DNA of 64,000 nt from an uncultured Prevotellaceae bacterium (GTDB lineage: Bacteria; Bacteroidota; Bacteroidia; Bacteroidales; Bacteroidaceae), in NCBI GenBank assembly GCA_900321425.1, contig ONWA01000006.1, forward strand, positions 1-64,000, read 5' to 3'. The position numbers and the translations under genes are program-made. Positions 25,910-36,287 of the stretch are shown here, one piece after another. The notes below the pieces were generated by a model that searched no databases, had not been told where the DNA came from, and saw only the letters and a list, made by a program, of their open reading frames with translations. Each line of letters starts with the position of its first letter. The first letter of the stretch is position 1.

Positions 25910-27004
25910 ATGTCGACTAAGAATATCTTTGCTGGCTTTGGCGTTAAAACGACATTCGTGAACATAATTTACGATGAGCTGATGAAGCGAGAGTTTGTAA
26001 CTCTTGCAGACATTATGTGTATAAAACGAAGGAAACCTAAGGGATTCTACGATAACAACCCCAAAGCGACATTGTCAAAAGAGAAGTTTTATGGAGATTT
26101 AAAGAAAGCTTCTTCTGAACTAACCAAAGCATTAGAGCAAGCATATCCTGGTTGCATAGAGGATAATGGGAAGATGGGCAAAGGTAGGGCATTCCGCTAT
26201 ATTGGAAAAAAGGATGACCCTTTCTCAGAAGAGAGACAAGCCATAGAGCAAAAGAGAATTGAAGACTATGTTGAGTTCTGTAAAGCCTCAGCAGGAATCT
26301 TACCTGTGAGTTGGTTTTCCGCATATTTCGAGAACACACAATTGCTGCTTGATACAAGCAAAGAGGCAGAAAGTGGAGCAAGTCTGATACGTTCCAGTCT
26401 TGAACAGAATCTAACAAATATCGATTTGCTACCTGTTTTCTATAAGGCCATTACCAACAAGCAGGTTTTGCGATTCTCCTATCAGCCTTTCGGACAGGAT
26501 CGGTTTGAACTAACGTTTCACCCTCAGTTTCTGAAAGAATATAATGGGCGTTGGTTTGTGTTTGGTGATGCCAATCGAGAACCATTTAAAGCCTATAACG
26601 TGCCCTTGGACAGAATTGTTGGTGAGGTGAGTCCTGTTGAAAATGTCGAATACATCCCATCACCCAAAGGCTTCTATCAAGACTATTTTAATAATATTGT
26701 TGGCGTCACTCATGAAAAAGATGCTAAGGTTGAAGAAGTCATTATTCGTACGAAAACGGAATACCAGCATGGCCTTCTACTAACTAAACCTCTGCATCAT
26801 TCACAAGAAGAGATATTTCCCTTTGGAGAACACGATGGACAATGGTTTGGAGAAGTACGTTTAACGATTGAGCCCAATCGTGAATTGCGAGGCAAAATTC
26901 TTGCCTATGGACAGTATCTAGAGGTGAAAGAACCTCTGTTGTTACGGGAACAGTTAGAAGACATTATAAAGCAACAACTTAACCACTATTTGGGCGAACA
27001 ATAG
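25910..27004 (+). CDS. WYL-domain transcriptional regulator
   Basis: 364 residues from ATG 25910; the frame opens at 25877 but that overlaps the -7 box. The N-terminal third is basic and winged-helix-like (VTLADIMCIKRRKPKGFYDN, LSKEKFYGDLKKASSELTKA). A WYL domain follows (about 190-280), with VLRFSYQPFG, LTFHPQFLKEYNGRWFVFG and FKAYNVPLDRI, and then the C-terminal extension common to WYL regulators. WYL proteins sense nucleotide or nucleic-acid ligands and often control defence islands. It opens the AT-rich accessory segment, 99 bp before the AbiEi-like gene. Confidence 0.85.
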   Translation: MSTKNIFAGFGVKTTFVNIIYDELMKREFVTLADIMCIKRRKPKGFYDNNPKATLSKEKFYGDLKKASSELTKALEQAYPGCIEDNGKMGKGRAFRYIGKKDDPFSEERQAIEQKRIEDYVEFCKASAGILPVSWFSAYFENTQLLLDTSKEAESGASLIRSSLEQNLTNIDLLPVFYKAITNKQVLRFSYQPFGQDRFELTFHPQFLKEYNGRWFVFGDANREPFKAYNVPLDRIVGEVSPVENVEYIPSPKGFYQDYFNNIVGVTHEKDAKVEEVIIRTKTEYQHGLLLTKPLHHSQEEIFPFGEHDGQWFGEVRLTIEPNRELRGKILAYGQYLEVKEPLLLREQLEDIIKQQLNHYLGEQ

Positions 27005-27057
27005 CAAAAAACGCACTTAAACGATGAAGCAGTTAAAGATTTTTTATTAATTATTTG

Positions 27058-27094
27058 TTTTTGTCGCAAAAATCTATTAAATTTGCGACAAAAA
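27058..27094. promoter_or_regulatory. Promoter with 13-bp inverted repeat overlapping the -7 box
   Basis: TTTTTGTCGCAAA (27058-27070) and TTTGCGACAAAAA (27082-27094) are exact reverse complements separated by 11 bp. The -7 box TAAATTTG (27078-27085) lies partly inside the right arm; TTTG at 27054-27057 fits the -33 box. A protein bound here would block transcription of the operon starting at 27104. Candidates are the AbiEi-like protein (family members autoregulate) or the WYL protein. Confidence 0.75.
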
Positions 27095-27103
27095 AGAAGA
27101 AAT

Positions 27104-27721
27104 ATGTTGAGTCAATCTATTGAAAATAAGGTTCTTAATAGAATTAAAAAGCGCGGTAGGGGTTCTGTACTATTTGCTGCAGATTTTGTGAGTTACGGCG
27201 AGAAGAAATCTGTCAATAAAACGTTGGAGAGAATGACCAACAATGGTACGATTCTTCGCGTAGCCCGTGGAGTCTACTACTATCCTAAAATAGATAAGGT
27301 TCTAGGGTTGGGAGTACTATATCCAACGTTGGAGGATATAGCAGAAGGAATTGCAAAACGCGATAAGGCGCGAATCGCTCCCACAGGAGCTTATGCCCTA
27401 AATAGGCTTGGATTCTCTACTCAGATACCTATGAATGTAGTTTATCTCACAGATGGTTTTAATCGTAAGATAAAGCTCTTCAATGGGGCTGTCATCCAGT
27501 TTATACGTACTGCACCCAAGAATTTTGCCTTTCATTCTCAACTTGCTATGCTGTTGACCTTTGCTTTTAAGGATCTTGGGAAAGATAATATCACTCCTGA
27601 GATTATGAATCGTACTAAGGCACTTTTGGAAAAGGAGCAGAATCAAATGGTTAAACAAGATTACAATCTGATGCCAGCATGGGTGTCATCAATTATTAAG
27701 TCGATTTATGCAGCAAGATAA
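27104..27721 (+). CDS. AbiEi-like (DUF6088-type) antitoxin/transcriptional regulator
   Basis: 205 residues from ATG 27104 (MLSQSIENKVLNRIKKRGRG). The N-terminal winged helix (FAADFVSYGEKKSVNKTLERM, then GTILRVARGVYYYPK) and the following PTLEDIAEGIAKRDKARIAPTG are typical of DUF6088/AbiEi-type antitoxins of type IV toxin-antitoxin systems. The partner nucleotidyltransferase toxin (AbiEii) is not present: the next gene encodes S1 domains. It may therefore act only as operon repressor through the inverted repeat in its promoter. It overlaps the next gene by 14 bp. Codon usage is AT-rich like the rest of this segment. Confidence 0.8.
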   Translation: MLSQSIENKVLNRIKKRGRGSVLFAADFVSYGEKKSVNKTLERMTNNGTILRVARGVYYYPKIDKVLGLGVLYPTLEDIAEGIAKRDKARIAPTGAYALNRLGFSTQIPMNVVYLTDGFNRKIKLFNGAVIQFIRTAPKNFAFHSQLAMLLTFAFKDLGKDNITPEIMNRTKALLEKEQNQMVKQDYNLMPAWVSSIIKSIYAAR

Positions 27722-28268
27722 CATTATAAACGGTCAAGCAATCGCTCAGTCTGAAAAATTTGATAATGTAGAGTTACAGGTAGGGCATATCGTCAAAGGG
27801 GTAGTGAAAAGTTGCCATAAAAACTTTATTATTGTCTTGCTAGGTACACAGGTATGCTATTTGCCTGTGTCAGAAGTGTCATGGAACCATAAAAAGACGC
27901 AGTTAAAAGAGAATGATGACATAGAGGCTGTGGTGGTGAAGATACAAGATGATGGTAGTGTGATGTTAAGCATCAAAAGACTGCAAGATGACCCTTGGAA
28001 GAATGTTCAAGAAAATCTTTACGTTGGACAGAAAGTCAAAGGGACTATACAACATGTCTTGCAATTTGGTTTAGCAATTGACATTGGGAACTCCATTACT
28101 GCCTTGCTTCATAAGAAAACAATTGGTTTTGAAAAGGACACGAATTTCTTTGATTATATTCTCCTTGGGAATATGCTTGAGGTTGAAATTGCGGAGATAG
28201 ATATGGTGTCTAGAAAGGTTTACTTGAAATGTGACAATTTCCTAGAACAATATCCCAAACGAAATTAA
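27708..28268 (+). CDS. Protein with two S1 RNA-binding domains
   Basis: 186 residues. First S1 domain about 25-95 (VGHIVKGVVKSCHKNFIIVL, EVSWNHKKTQLKENDDIEAV, SVMLSIKRLQDDPW); second about 103-180 (VGQKVKGTIQHVLQFGLAI, LEVEIAEIDMVSRKVYLKC). S1 domains bind single-stranded RNA, and the 'DDPW' linker is like that between S1 repeats of ribosomal protein S1. The gene overlaps the AbiEi-like gene by 14 bp and precedes the giant helicase by 9 bp, so it is probably an RNA-binding subunit of the same system. It is too short to be ribosomal protein S1. Confidence 0.82.
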   Translation: MQQDNIINGQAIAQSEKFDNVELQVGHIVKGVVKSCHKNFIIVLLGTQVCYLPVSEVSWNHKKTQLKENDDIEAVVVKIQDDGSVMLSIKRLQDDPWKNVQENLYVGQKVKGTIQHVLQFGLAIDIGNSITALLHKKTIGFEKDTNFFDYILLGNMLEVEIAEIDMVSRKVYLKCDNFLEQYPKRN

Positions 28269-28277
28269 TAAAGCAAA

Positions 28278-31200
28278 ATGAAACATAAAGTATTAGTTTC
28301 TTCGAAATATATTATAGGTTATAAGGAACTTGGCTTGTTGGATTTATCCAATTTGCCCGAAGTAGAACTACCAAATCCTAAGCATGATGACAAGAAACCT
28401 GTTTGTCTGGGGTTCGTCACTTTCTATAAAAGTAGTGAAGGCTTTGGCTTCCTTGTAACCTATGGTGAAAACTTGGATCCATCAGATCAATCACGTTCAG
28501 TACAAGAAGTCTATTTCAAGAAATCAGACTGGAAGAGCGATGAACAAATATCCGTAGGAACATGTGTTACATTTATTATGACAGGTCCAAAATCAAGGAA
28601 TAAAGCCAATGATATTCGCCCCATTACGTGTTCTCAGGAAATATATACTTTAGGAAAATTACATGTCGGTAAGTACGCCAGTATAATAGGAACGACTCGT
28701 CGGGACTCGGTCAGGCATTATTTCCAGAAAACTATACACAACCTCTTTTTTTCTACAGAAGAAGGAAAAGGTATCATTCTCCAGAATCTGTTATCAGATT
28801 TACACTCACAGAAAGACGTTGCTTATAGTGTATTGTCCGAATACATTGACAGAGATACTCGGATAGAACAACTACTTACGGACTCTTTGCCAAATCTCAA
28901 CTCTCCTGAAGAAAAACAAATTGTAGAATCATTATATTTAGCCCAAGTTTCTAAGGCTCTAAACAACTATAATGTTACAGATTTCCTTGAGAAGCTATCT
29001 GCTCTTACATTTGACAAGTGCAAAACTGTTTTTTGGGATTTCGTAAACCAGAAGATGTTGACTAGCAGTGAAAGGTGTCAAAAGTTCTTATCTGAAGCAC
29101 TTATGCCAGAAACGCTTATTGCCTATTTGTCGCATCCAGAATATCATCCTAACTCAGCAGTCCGTATTTATTTAACGACACTCACTAAGACAACAGATTG
29201 GATTAAACATCCGAGTGTGGTTTCTGAGTTTAATAATCTTGCTGATGTATCTTATGTCTCGTTATTGAATATTTGGAATAAGGTTTTGTCATTGGGAAAG
29301 CAGCAAGAGAAAGAACTAGCCGGGTATATTGCAGAAAGTTCCATTGCCTCAGACAAACTCAATTGGTATGCATTCCTCATGTCTGGGGTAGAGTCTTGTT
29401 ATAAGCATATCAAGGAGATTCAACCATATATTGAGTCAGCCCACACTCTGTCACCTGAGATTATTTGTCGCTTCCTTTTAAGCACGTCAGAGTTCCTTGA
29501 TGAGGATGAATACAAGGATTTACTACTTTGCCTTGACCATGATACTATTGCGAATGGCATTAAGCAAATGGATGAGGACCATCAATATCAATATGTTTCT
29601 GAACTACCAGATGAAATTGGCAAAGAAATCGTCTATAATCATTTTAAGCAAACAAACCTGTATGATACGTATATAATGGATCAGTGGGACAAGTGTAAAG
29701 CCGAGGTTCCTTATATGACGTTTGATGTTGAAACCGTTGAAGAAGACATCAAGGAGTTTGCTATTCTGAAAGGAGACAATATAAGACCCTATTCTTCAGA
29801 AGAGCAGTTGTCCACATTAGGAAGAGCTATTGCAAGAACTCCTATCGTTGTTGGCCACAACATTCGCCAATGGGATTTGCCTATATTAGAAAGGAAAGGA
29901 TATACCACCAAGTCTTTTATCTGGGATACGCTTGAGATCGAAATCTTGCTTAACCCGTGCAGGTATGCATATTCTCTTCATACAGAACACAATGCAGCTG
30001 GTGATGTAAAACTTACTAATGAGTTGTTTTGGAATCAATTGTACAGATTATCCCTACAACCCGATCTGTGTAACAGTATAAATGATTTTTTGCCCAAGGA
30101 GTTAAATGCTATAATAGAGACTTTGCAACAGCCAGTGTTTAAAGACCTTTTTGAACAGACAGCTACTCAGAAAGACAGGTTCTTTCAAGAATTACGTCCT
30201 TTGAGTAAAAAACTATTAGAAGACCTTTCTCGCATATCACAAATTCCTGCTGAGGAAAGAACGCTGATAGTGGCTCCGAATAATCTTTGGCCTCGTATCG
30301 CACAAGTTCTTCCTTTGCAATTTCCTGGTCACGAAGGAGAATACCAACTGATGTCTATAGATGCGGATAAAATTAACGCTCAATCTTTTAAAAATCAGCT
30401 ATCATATAAGATTCTGCAAAGATTCTGTGAGGAGTCAATGACTCCGATAGTCGCTAATATTCCACAGTATCTGAGGTCAGAAGGGGATTCTCCATCCAAG
30501 ATTACATTCAATGACGAGTTTTTGCATGACTTCTTGAAAGTAAGCAAGAGCCATATTGACTGTATAGATATCGACTCGTTCGAGGACCCAACAATCACGA
30601 ATACAGACTATCAGCATATTTTTGTTATCGGAATAGAGTTGCACGACCGCATTCATAAATGCTGTGTAGGAACATGGTCATTTGCTGATCTTTTGGCACG
30701 AGGCTGTAAGTTGCCATTTGCAATGGCTTCTACAAACTACGCCGTAGTCAAGGATGATGATTTTGAGAAACTGAATATTACGAAGCCAAAACTTGCAGCC
30801 AACTATTGGGCAGAACGTAATTGGGACAACACCTTCTCAATTTACCAGAACTTCCAGTATCAAGCCTATAAAAAAGAGTTCGAATCTCATTTTAGAGTAG
30901 AATTCCAATCCATAGAATGGAAACTTGAAGGACAGACAAATAATAACATCAGTATCACCCAAGTCAGCAGGGAACAGAAAGATAATGCAGAGCAGAGAGT
31001 AAGCGTAGGTTCTACACAACGTAGCAAGTATTGGCTGTTCCAGTTTGAGATACTCAAAGAAGTGCATAAGACATGCCCCAATATGCCAATCGTCTATATT
31101 GTCAACGACCTTGCCGAGATTGACGAGCTGAACAAGTATGCGTCGACACTCGATTTTTATGTCCCACAACATGGTACGGGATTTCGCAAACTGGAGTATA

Positions 31201-34200
31201 TTGGTAGCCACCAGAATGGAATGGTTATTATAAGTAAGGGTCAGTTCGTCAATGAGATTGGCTCATACAGGACGGATAAGGCTTTCTGCTATGTCTGGGA
31301 CAATATGGACATTGACAGATATATGCTGATGTGGGATAAGTTACCATTTAAGGATGACATAGAAGACGATGCTGATGAAGAACAAGATGATAAGGTACAT
31401 AGGACAACTCCCAAACAATGTATTTACGCATCGTGGCCAGTTTTTGAGCACTATTGCTCGTTGATGAAAGCCAATAGTGAGGACTCACAGTTGTTTATCA
31501 TAGATTCTCACTTCGATGACTATTCCGATTTAGCAAAAGAATGCAATGCAAAATGGCTAAAGGTGTCACTATGGAAAGACTATAATGAATTTGAAAGAGC
31601 ATACGATATAGCCAAGAAGCATTTCAAAGACATTCATGCTGAGGACTTTAAGATGGAAACTGCTGAGGCCATGGACTATATCCGTAGAATCTTCATTGGA
31701 GAGAATAGTCAGTGGTCAGAAACGCAGTTGTCCGTTTTGCCTCATATTCTTGAACGTCGTGGCGATTGTGTTGTATCCATGCCAACGGGAGGTGGCAAAT
31801 CAGTATTATTCCAAGGACCTGCTTTATATAGAGCTATGTTTAGTCGGAAGTTGACCTTGGTTGTTACTCCGCTACGTGCTTTGATGCAGGATCAGGTAGA
31901 AGAACTACAGAAGAAAGGATTTGTTACGAATGTCGATTACCTAAGTGGCGACCGCATGATGCCAGAAGTTAGACAAATATACAGTCTCATACGCTCTGGC
32001 GAACTAGCCTTACTCTATGTTACGCCTGAAAGATTCAGAGTGCGTTCGTTTATGAATGTCCTCTACCAAAGATTGGAAGCAGATAGAGGACTGGAATATA
32101 TTGTGTTTGACGAAGCACATTGCGTGTCACAATGGGGACAAGATTTCCGTCCAGACTATCGGAATGCTATCAAAAAGAGCTTAAAACTCAAGCATGCGTA
32201 TGATATCATGATTACGCTTTTCTCCGCTACTGTGACCACTCAAGTTAACGAAGACTTTGCAAAGTGTTTCCAAGACGAAAGATTTGAGCCCCCAATACTA
32301 TTAGGCGAAACTGACAGCAACCCTGTTCGCTCACATATATCTATTAACTTCAAGCAGACAAAACACGAAAATGCAGCACGTATCGAAGAGATGGTTGATT
32401 TTATAGAATCGAACCATATCAATTTTGACAAGAGTTGCATGCTCATTTTCTGTAGGACAACCAGACAATGCGAAGAAGTATCAGATGCTTTGAGTGAGGC
32501 AAGTTTGTATGCTCAACCAGATACAGTGCTGTCTAAATGCATTGACCGTATTGGATATTACCATGCTGGGCTTGATGCTGAAAGAAGAAATGATGTCTAT
32601 GAGCAATATAAACGTAAACAAGGCGTAGAGCCGATCTATATACTATGTGCGACTAAGGCCTTTGGAATGGGTATGGACATACCGAACGTTCATTATATTG
32701 TCCATTTCAATCCACCTTCAGTCATGGAGGACTATCTGCAAGAAGTTGGTCGTGCAGGCCGTAACAAAGAAATGTATACTAAGGCACTCCATGATGAAAA
32801 GATACCGGCTATGTGCCTTACTTCGAACGAAGATTTCAGAAAACTGAAAGATCTTCTGATTAAAAGTCAGATGAGTTGGTCAAATCTTTCCGAAGCAAAA
32901 GAAAGCATCATTGGCTATATTACAAGATTCCAGACGCTGGAGGAGACGAAGGTGAAGTCTATCGTTGTGCCTTATAACATTTGGGTTAAGAATGATGATC
33001 CAGAGCACTTTAATGATATAACAGCTTCAAAACTGGCATTTTACTGGTTGGAGCACATAGGAAAAGGTAAAGGAAATGACCATGTTGGGTACATAAGGCA
33101 AGGGTATCTTGATATGGCCGCTTTGGACATTACTATTAATAATAGTGACAAGAATCATTGGGCACAAAATGACTTGTATGTTTATCTAGTCAACAAGATT
33201 GGTCGTTACGGAGTACCTGTTCTTGTTGACTTAAGAGTTACACGGAATTCTCTCCGTATGGGGCTTAACCGCCTTATGAGTGAGGTTCTGCATTTAGTCC
33301 AGCACGATTTAATATCGCTCAATGAGAACATGCGTTGCGAGTTAAGGCCACGAAGATATGGAGAAGCGCGTTATATGGCAAGCCATAATTCTAACTTCTT
33401 TGCGCTTCACATCGCTTTTGAAGGTTTAAGAAATCTGCTTTCCGATTGTAAGATAGACCAAGAACGTGTTATCCTGCAAGAAGAGCGAGAACACATTTTT
33501 AAGCATTTGATGGATGCCGTTGACTATAGCGGCATGCTGATTGATGGACAGAGTGGCAATAAGAAGGTGAAATACATGCCCTGGAAAGAAGAGTTTAAAG
33601 CTCTACCAAGAGGGGCCGTCACAGTCTATGATACATTTAGAAAAAACATTCTAACGAGGGTTGGTGCCCAAATGTTTACTATATTGTATTATTTGCCTAA
33701 GTATGTGACGTACAAGATTGTGAAAACAGAAGACGACGTTGAGTATCACATTACGCTAAAGGACAAGGATGTATATTCTTACCTCAACATTCTTGAAAAC
33801 GATTGCCTTGACTGGATTAAGTTTACTTGCGAACAATCCGGACCATTTAATTGGGCAGACACTATAAAACGGAATGGATTAATATCTAAGGGATTCGCAT
33901 ATTTCGATGCGATGCTGTCTATTCTTAAGCGTCTCTCATATATAGATTATACTCCACTGTTGAAATCTGGTGTGGAGATATACACGACAGAACTGACAGA
34001 TAAACCTATTGAAGAAGGCTTAGACGAGAAGTCTCCATTGTATGAGTATCGTAAAGAATTTGATGACCAAGAACGGGTCAAGAAAGTCCGTCTGGCAGCC
34101 ATGGAGATATTCTCAACAGTAGGAAAAGACAAACAATCCGAATATATACGGAAATATTTCCAATGCAGAAACCATAATGATTATATGGGATTAGTTGGCG

Positions 34201-36281
34201 AGTACGCACCAAAAGACTCCCCTGTAATAAAAGAACTGACAGAAGAGGCTTTGACAGGGGAAGAGGATAAACTCAAAGGAAACAAACAGCAGTTAGAAAT
34301 CTACCAACAGCCTATTAATAAGAATGTCAATGTGCTGGCAGGACCAGGTTCTGGAAAGACGCACGTTTTGACATTACGGTGCGCACGTCTCATCTATCGA
34401 GAGCATATTGAGCCTTCTCATCTCCTTGTACTTGCCTATAATCGTGCAGTAGTAACCGAGTTGAAGAATCGGCTTGATACACTCTTTACGAAATTGGGAC
34501 TAAGCAAGATAGCTCATCAACTGCATGTATATACATTCCATGCATTGGCCAAGAAGTGCATGGGAGATAAACTTAATAATATCCCAACAGAGCAGTGGGA
34601 GTCGGAATTCCTTAATTATCTAAAAAGTAATGTCAGAGAGTTTAAAGTCCTGTTCCCTCAAATAGAGTTCATCTTGGTTGATGAGTTCCAAGACATAACA
34701 CAAACTCGCCTTGACTCTCTCCTAAGAGTCCACAAGATTTATAGGAAGGCCAAGTTTTTCACTATTGGTGATATAAACCAGAGTATATATGGTTTCGACA
34801 GAGTCCCCAAAGGCGTTATTTTGACTCCAGAACAGTATGCTGAGAAGCTTAATCCTCAGCCATATTATGAACAGTTAAAGAAAGAACTTAAACCTGTCCA
34901 ACTAACGATGACGACTAATTATCGTTCGTATCAAAAGATATTAGATGCATCAGCAAAATTCATCCCTAAAGGGTACGAACTGCCCCATTCTGCAGATTCT
35001 CTGATGGAGCATGAGCCAACATGGGAGTATGTTGTCCATACTGATAATGTAGAAGAACCTGATAAGGAATGGTATAAAGACCTGCCTGATTTAATCACCT
35101 GGGCAAAACGAGAAAATGTTGTTGCCGACAAATCCCACGATGAATTCCGAAGGATAAATACTATTGCCATATTCTTCAGAAAAAATAGCGAAGTATATTA
35201 CGGCTACTCACAGATTAAATCGATTGTTCCAAGTGATGTGAGAATTCGCATACAAGGAGCTAATACGTGCGACTTATGGCGAGAACGAGAAATCTTTGAT
35301 ATTATTAGGATCTTAAATGCAAGGCCTAATGATGATCTAAATGAGAGATCTAAAGAGATAGCTCTGGACATTAGAAGGTATATTGAAAAGAAGATGAAGG
35401 AATCACCTGAATGGGACAAATTCTTGTTAGACGTTGCTTATACTCTAGTTCTGAACTATCTGGACTCTATCCGATCGGATGATGATCCTCATACACGAGG
35501 AGACATGGCTGAATATATAAAGAATGTTGCAAGTCATGACGATGGTGGTGTGTATAAAATCTATGATCAGTATAAAGAGCAAGATCAGTGTATCTTAAAA
35601 GAGAATTATTTAACAATTGTTCTTACAACCATGCATAAAGTAAAGGGGCTCGAATTTGATGTGGTAGTCTTAACACCATCTACCGCTTCTCTTCCATTAA
35701 AGCCGCATCATAATTATAAATTGGGTGAGAGCCTTATGAAAGATGACCTTGCTGATATAGCTGAAGAGAAAAGGCTAATGTTTGTTGCATATACTCGTGC
35801 AAAGAAATATCTTCATGTCTATAAAGGTGAACGTGAAAAGTCCATTGAGTCCTCTAACGGAATTATGCAAACAAAGAATGCATCTAATCAGATAATGGAA
35901 TATGAACCAGGACTCAGTAAATATAATCTTTCATATACCTTATCTGACACGATGTTCGAAAAAGATGAGTATATAACTAATCACGTTAGGAAAGATGATG
36001 AAGTAATAATTGATTGCGATCAATATGGCAGATGCTATATTAGGCATGATGAACTTTATATCGGAATGCTCTCAAAGGATAGTGAATTAAGTAAAACTGC
36101 ATACCGCCTAAAAAGAAAATTTGAATTGCCTGGATTTTATGTTAGTAACATATGCGCTTGGACTTATCAAGATACAGAGGCAACCGGTAATCCCGAATTT
36201 ATAAACAACTGGGGACCTAAGTCAAAAAAGCAGGGCTACATTTATGTGGTACAAATTGCAGGTATAGGAATCATAGAATAA
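28278..36281 (+). CDS. 2667-residue fusion: cold-shock domain, DEDDh exonuclease, RecQ-type helicase, UvrD-type helicase
   Basis: Domains in order: cold-shock-like OB fold about 41-117 (LGFVTFYKSSEGFGFLV, VYFKKSDW); helical region; compact DEDDh 3'-5' exonuclease about 480-585 with all five residues visible (D483, E485, D533, H571, D576); region 590-1150 with no Walker A, possibly a degenerate motor; RecQ-type SF2 helicase about 1150-1540 with MPTGGGKS (1168-1175), DEAHC (1278-1282), FSAT and QEVGRAGR; linker; UvrD-type SF1 helicase about 2010-2530 with AGPGSGKT (2021-2028), DEFQD (2135-2139), GDINQSIYGF, MHKVKGLEFD and YTRAKK; beta-rich tail. The Cys-rich RecQ zinc domain is absent. Probably unwinds and degrades DNA or RNA-DNA hybrids in the cytoplasm. 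It starts 9 bp after the S1 gene and 6 bp before another helicase. Confidence 0.88.
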   Translation: MKHKVLVSSKYIIGYKELGLLDLSNLPEVELPNPKHDDKKPVCLGFVTFYKSSEGFGFLVTYGENLDPSDQSRSVQEVYFKKSDWKSDEQISVGTCVTFIMTGPKSRNKANDIRPITCSQEIYTLGKLHVGKYASIIGTTRRDSVRHYFQKTIHNLFFSTEEGKGIILQNLLSDLHSQKDVAYSVLSEYIDRDTRIEQLLTDSLPNLNSPEEKQIVESLYLAQVSKALNNYNVTDFLEKLSALTFDKCKTVFWDFVNQKMLTSSERCQKFLSEALMPETLIAYLSHPEYHPNSAVRIYLTTLTKTTDWIKHPSVVSEFNNLADVSYVSLLNIWNKVLSLGKQQEKELAGYIAESSIASDKLNWYAFLMSGVESCYKHIKEIQPYIESAHTLSPEIICRFLLSTSEFLDEDEYKDLLLCLDHDTIANGIKQMDEDHQYQYVSELPDEIGKEIVYNHFKQTNLYDTYIMDQWDKCKAEVPYMTFDVETVEEDIKEFAILKGDNIRPYSSEEQLSTLGRAIARTPIVVGHNIRQWDLPILERKGYTTKSFIWDTLEIEILLNPCRYAYSLHTEHNAAGDVKLTNELFWNQLYRLSLQPDLCNSINDFLPKELNAIIETLQQPVFKDLFEQTATQKDRFFQELRPLSKKLLEDLSRISQIPAEERTLIVAPNNLWPRIAQVLPLQFPGHEGEYQLMSIDADKINAQSFKNQLSYKILQRFCEESMTPIVANIPQYLRSEGDSPSKITFNDEFLHDFLKVSKSHIDCIDIDSFEDPTITNTDYQHIFVIGIELHDRIHKCCVGTWSFADLLARGCKLPFAMASTNYAVVKDDDFEKLNITKPKLAANYWAERNWDNTFSIYQNFQYQAYKKEFESHFRVEFQSIEWKLEGQTNNNISITQVSREQKDNAEQRVSVGSTQRSKYWLFQFEILKEVHKTCPNMPIVYIVNDLAEIDELNKYASTLDFYVPQHGTGFRKLEYIGSHQNGMVIISKGQFVNEIGSYRTDKAFCYVWDNMDIDRYMLMWDKLPFKDDIEDDADEEQDDKVHRTTPKQCIYASWPVFEHYCSLMKANSEDSQLFIIDSHFDDYSDLAKECNAKWLKVSLWKDYNEFERAYDIAKKHFKDIHAEDFKMETAEAMDYIRRIFIGENSQWSETQLSVLPHILERRGDCVVSMPTGGGKSVLFQGPALYRAMFSRKLTLVVTPLRALMQDQVEELQKKGFVTNVDYLSGDRMMPEVRQIYSLIRSGELALLYVTPERFRVRSFMNVLYQRLEADRGLEYIVFDEAHCVSQWGQDFRPDYRNAIKKSLKLKHAYDIMITLFSATVTTQVNEDFAKCFQDERFEPPILLGETDSNPVRSHISINFKQTKHENAARIEEMVDFIESNHINFDKSCMLIFCRTTRQCEEVSDALSEASLYAQPDTVLSKCIDRIGYYHAGLDAERRNDVYEQYKRKQGVEPIYILCATKAFGMGMDIPNVHYIVHFNPPSVMEDYLQEVGRAGRNKEMYTKALHDEKIPAMCLTSNEDFRKLKDLLIKSQMSWSNLSEAKESIIGYITRFQTLEETKVKSIVVPYNIWVKNDDPEHFNDITASKLAFYWLEHIGKGKGNDHVGYIRQGYLDMAALDITINNSDKNHWAQNDLYVYLVNKIGRYGVPVLVDLRVTRNSLRMGLNRLMSEVLHLVQHDLISLNENMRCELRPRRYGEARYMASHNSNFFALHIAFEGLRNLLSDCKIDQERVILQEEREHIFKHLMDAVDYSGMLIDGQSGNKKVKYMPWKEEFKALPRGAVTVYDTFRKNILTRVGAQMFTILYYLPKYVTYKIVKTEDDVEYHITLKDKDVYSYLNILENDCLDWIKFTCEQSGPFNWADTIKRNGLISKGFAYFDAMLSILKRLSYIDYTPLLKSGVEIYTTELTDKPIEEGLDEKSPLYEYRKEFDDQERVKKVRLAAMEIFSTVGKDKQSEYIRKYFQCRNHNDYMGLVGEYAPKDSPVIKELTEEALTGEEDKLKGNKQQLEIYQQPINKNVNVLAGPGSGKTHVLTLRCARLIYREHIEPSHLLVLAYNRAVVTELKNRLDTLFTKLGLSKIAHQLHVYTFHALAKKCMGDKLNNIPTEQWESEFLNYLKSNVREFKVLFPQIEFILVDEFQDITQTRLDSLLRVHKIYRKAKFFTIGDINQSIYGFDRVPKGVILTPEQYAEKLNPQPYYEQLKKELKPVQLTMTTNYRSYQKILDASAKFIPKGYELPHSADSLMEHEPTWEYVVHTDNVEEPDKEWYKDLPDLITWAKRENVVADKSHDEFRRINTIAIFFRKNSEVYYGYSQIKSIVPSDVRIRIQGANTCDLWREREIFDIIRILNARPNDDLNERSKEIALDIRRYIEKKMKESPEWDKFLLDVAYTLVLNYLDSIRSDDDPHTRGDMAEYIKNVASHDDGGVYKIYDQYKEQDQCILKENYLTIVLTTMHKVKGLEFDVVVLTPSTASLPLKPHHNYKLGESLMKDDLADIAEEKRLMFVAYTRAKKYLHVYKGEREKSIESSNGIMQTKNASNQIMEYEPGLSKYNLSYTLSDTMFEKDEYITNHVRKDDEVIIDCDQYGRCYIRHDELYIGMLSKDSELSKTAYRLKRKFELPGFYVSNICAWTYQDTEATGNPEFINNWGPKSKKQGYIYVVQIAGIGIIE

Positions 36282-36287
36282 ACACGT

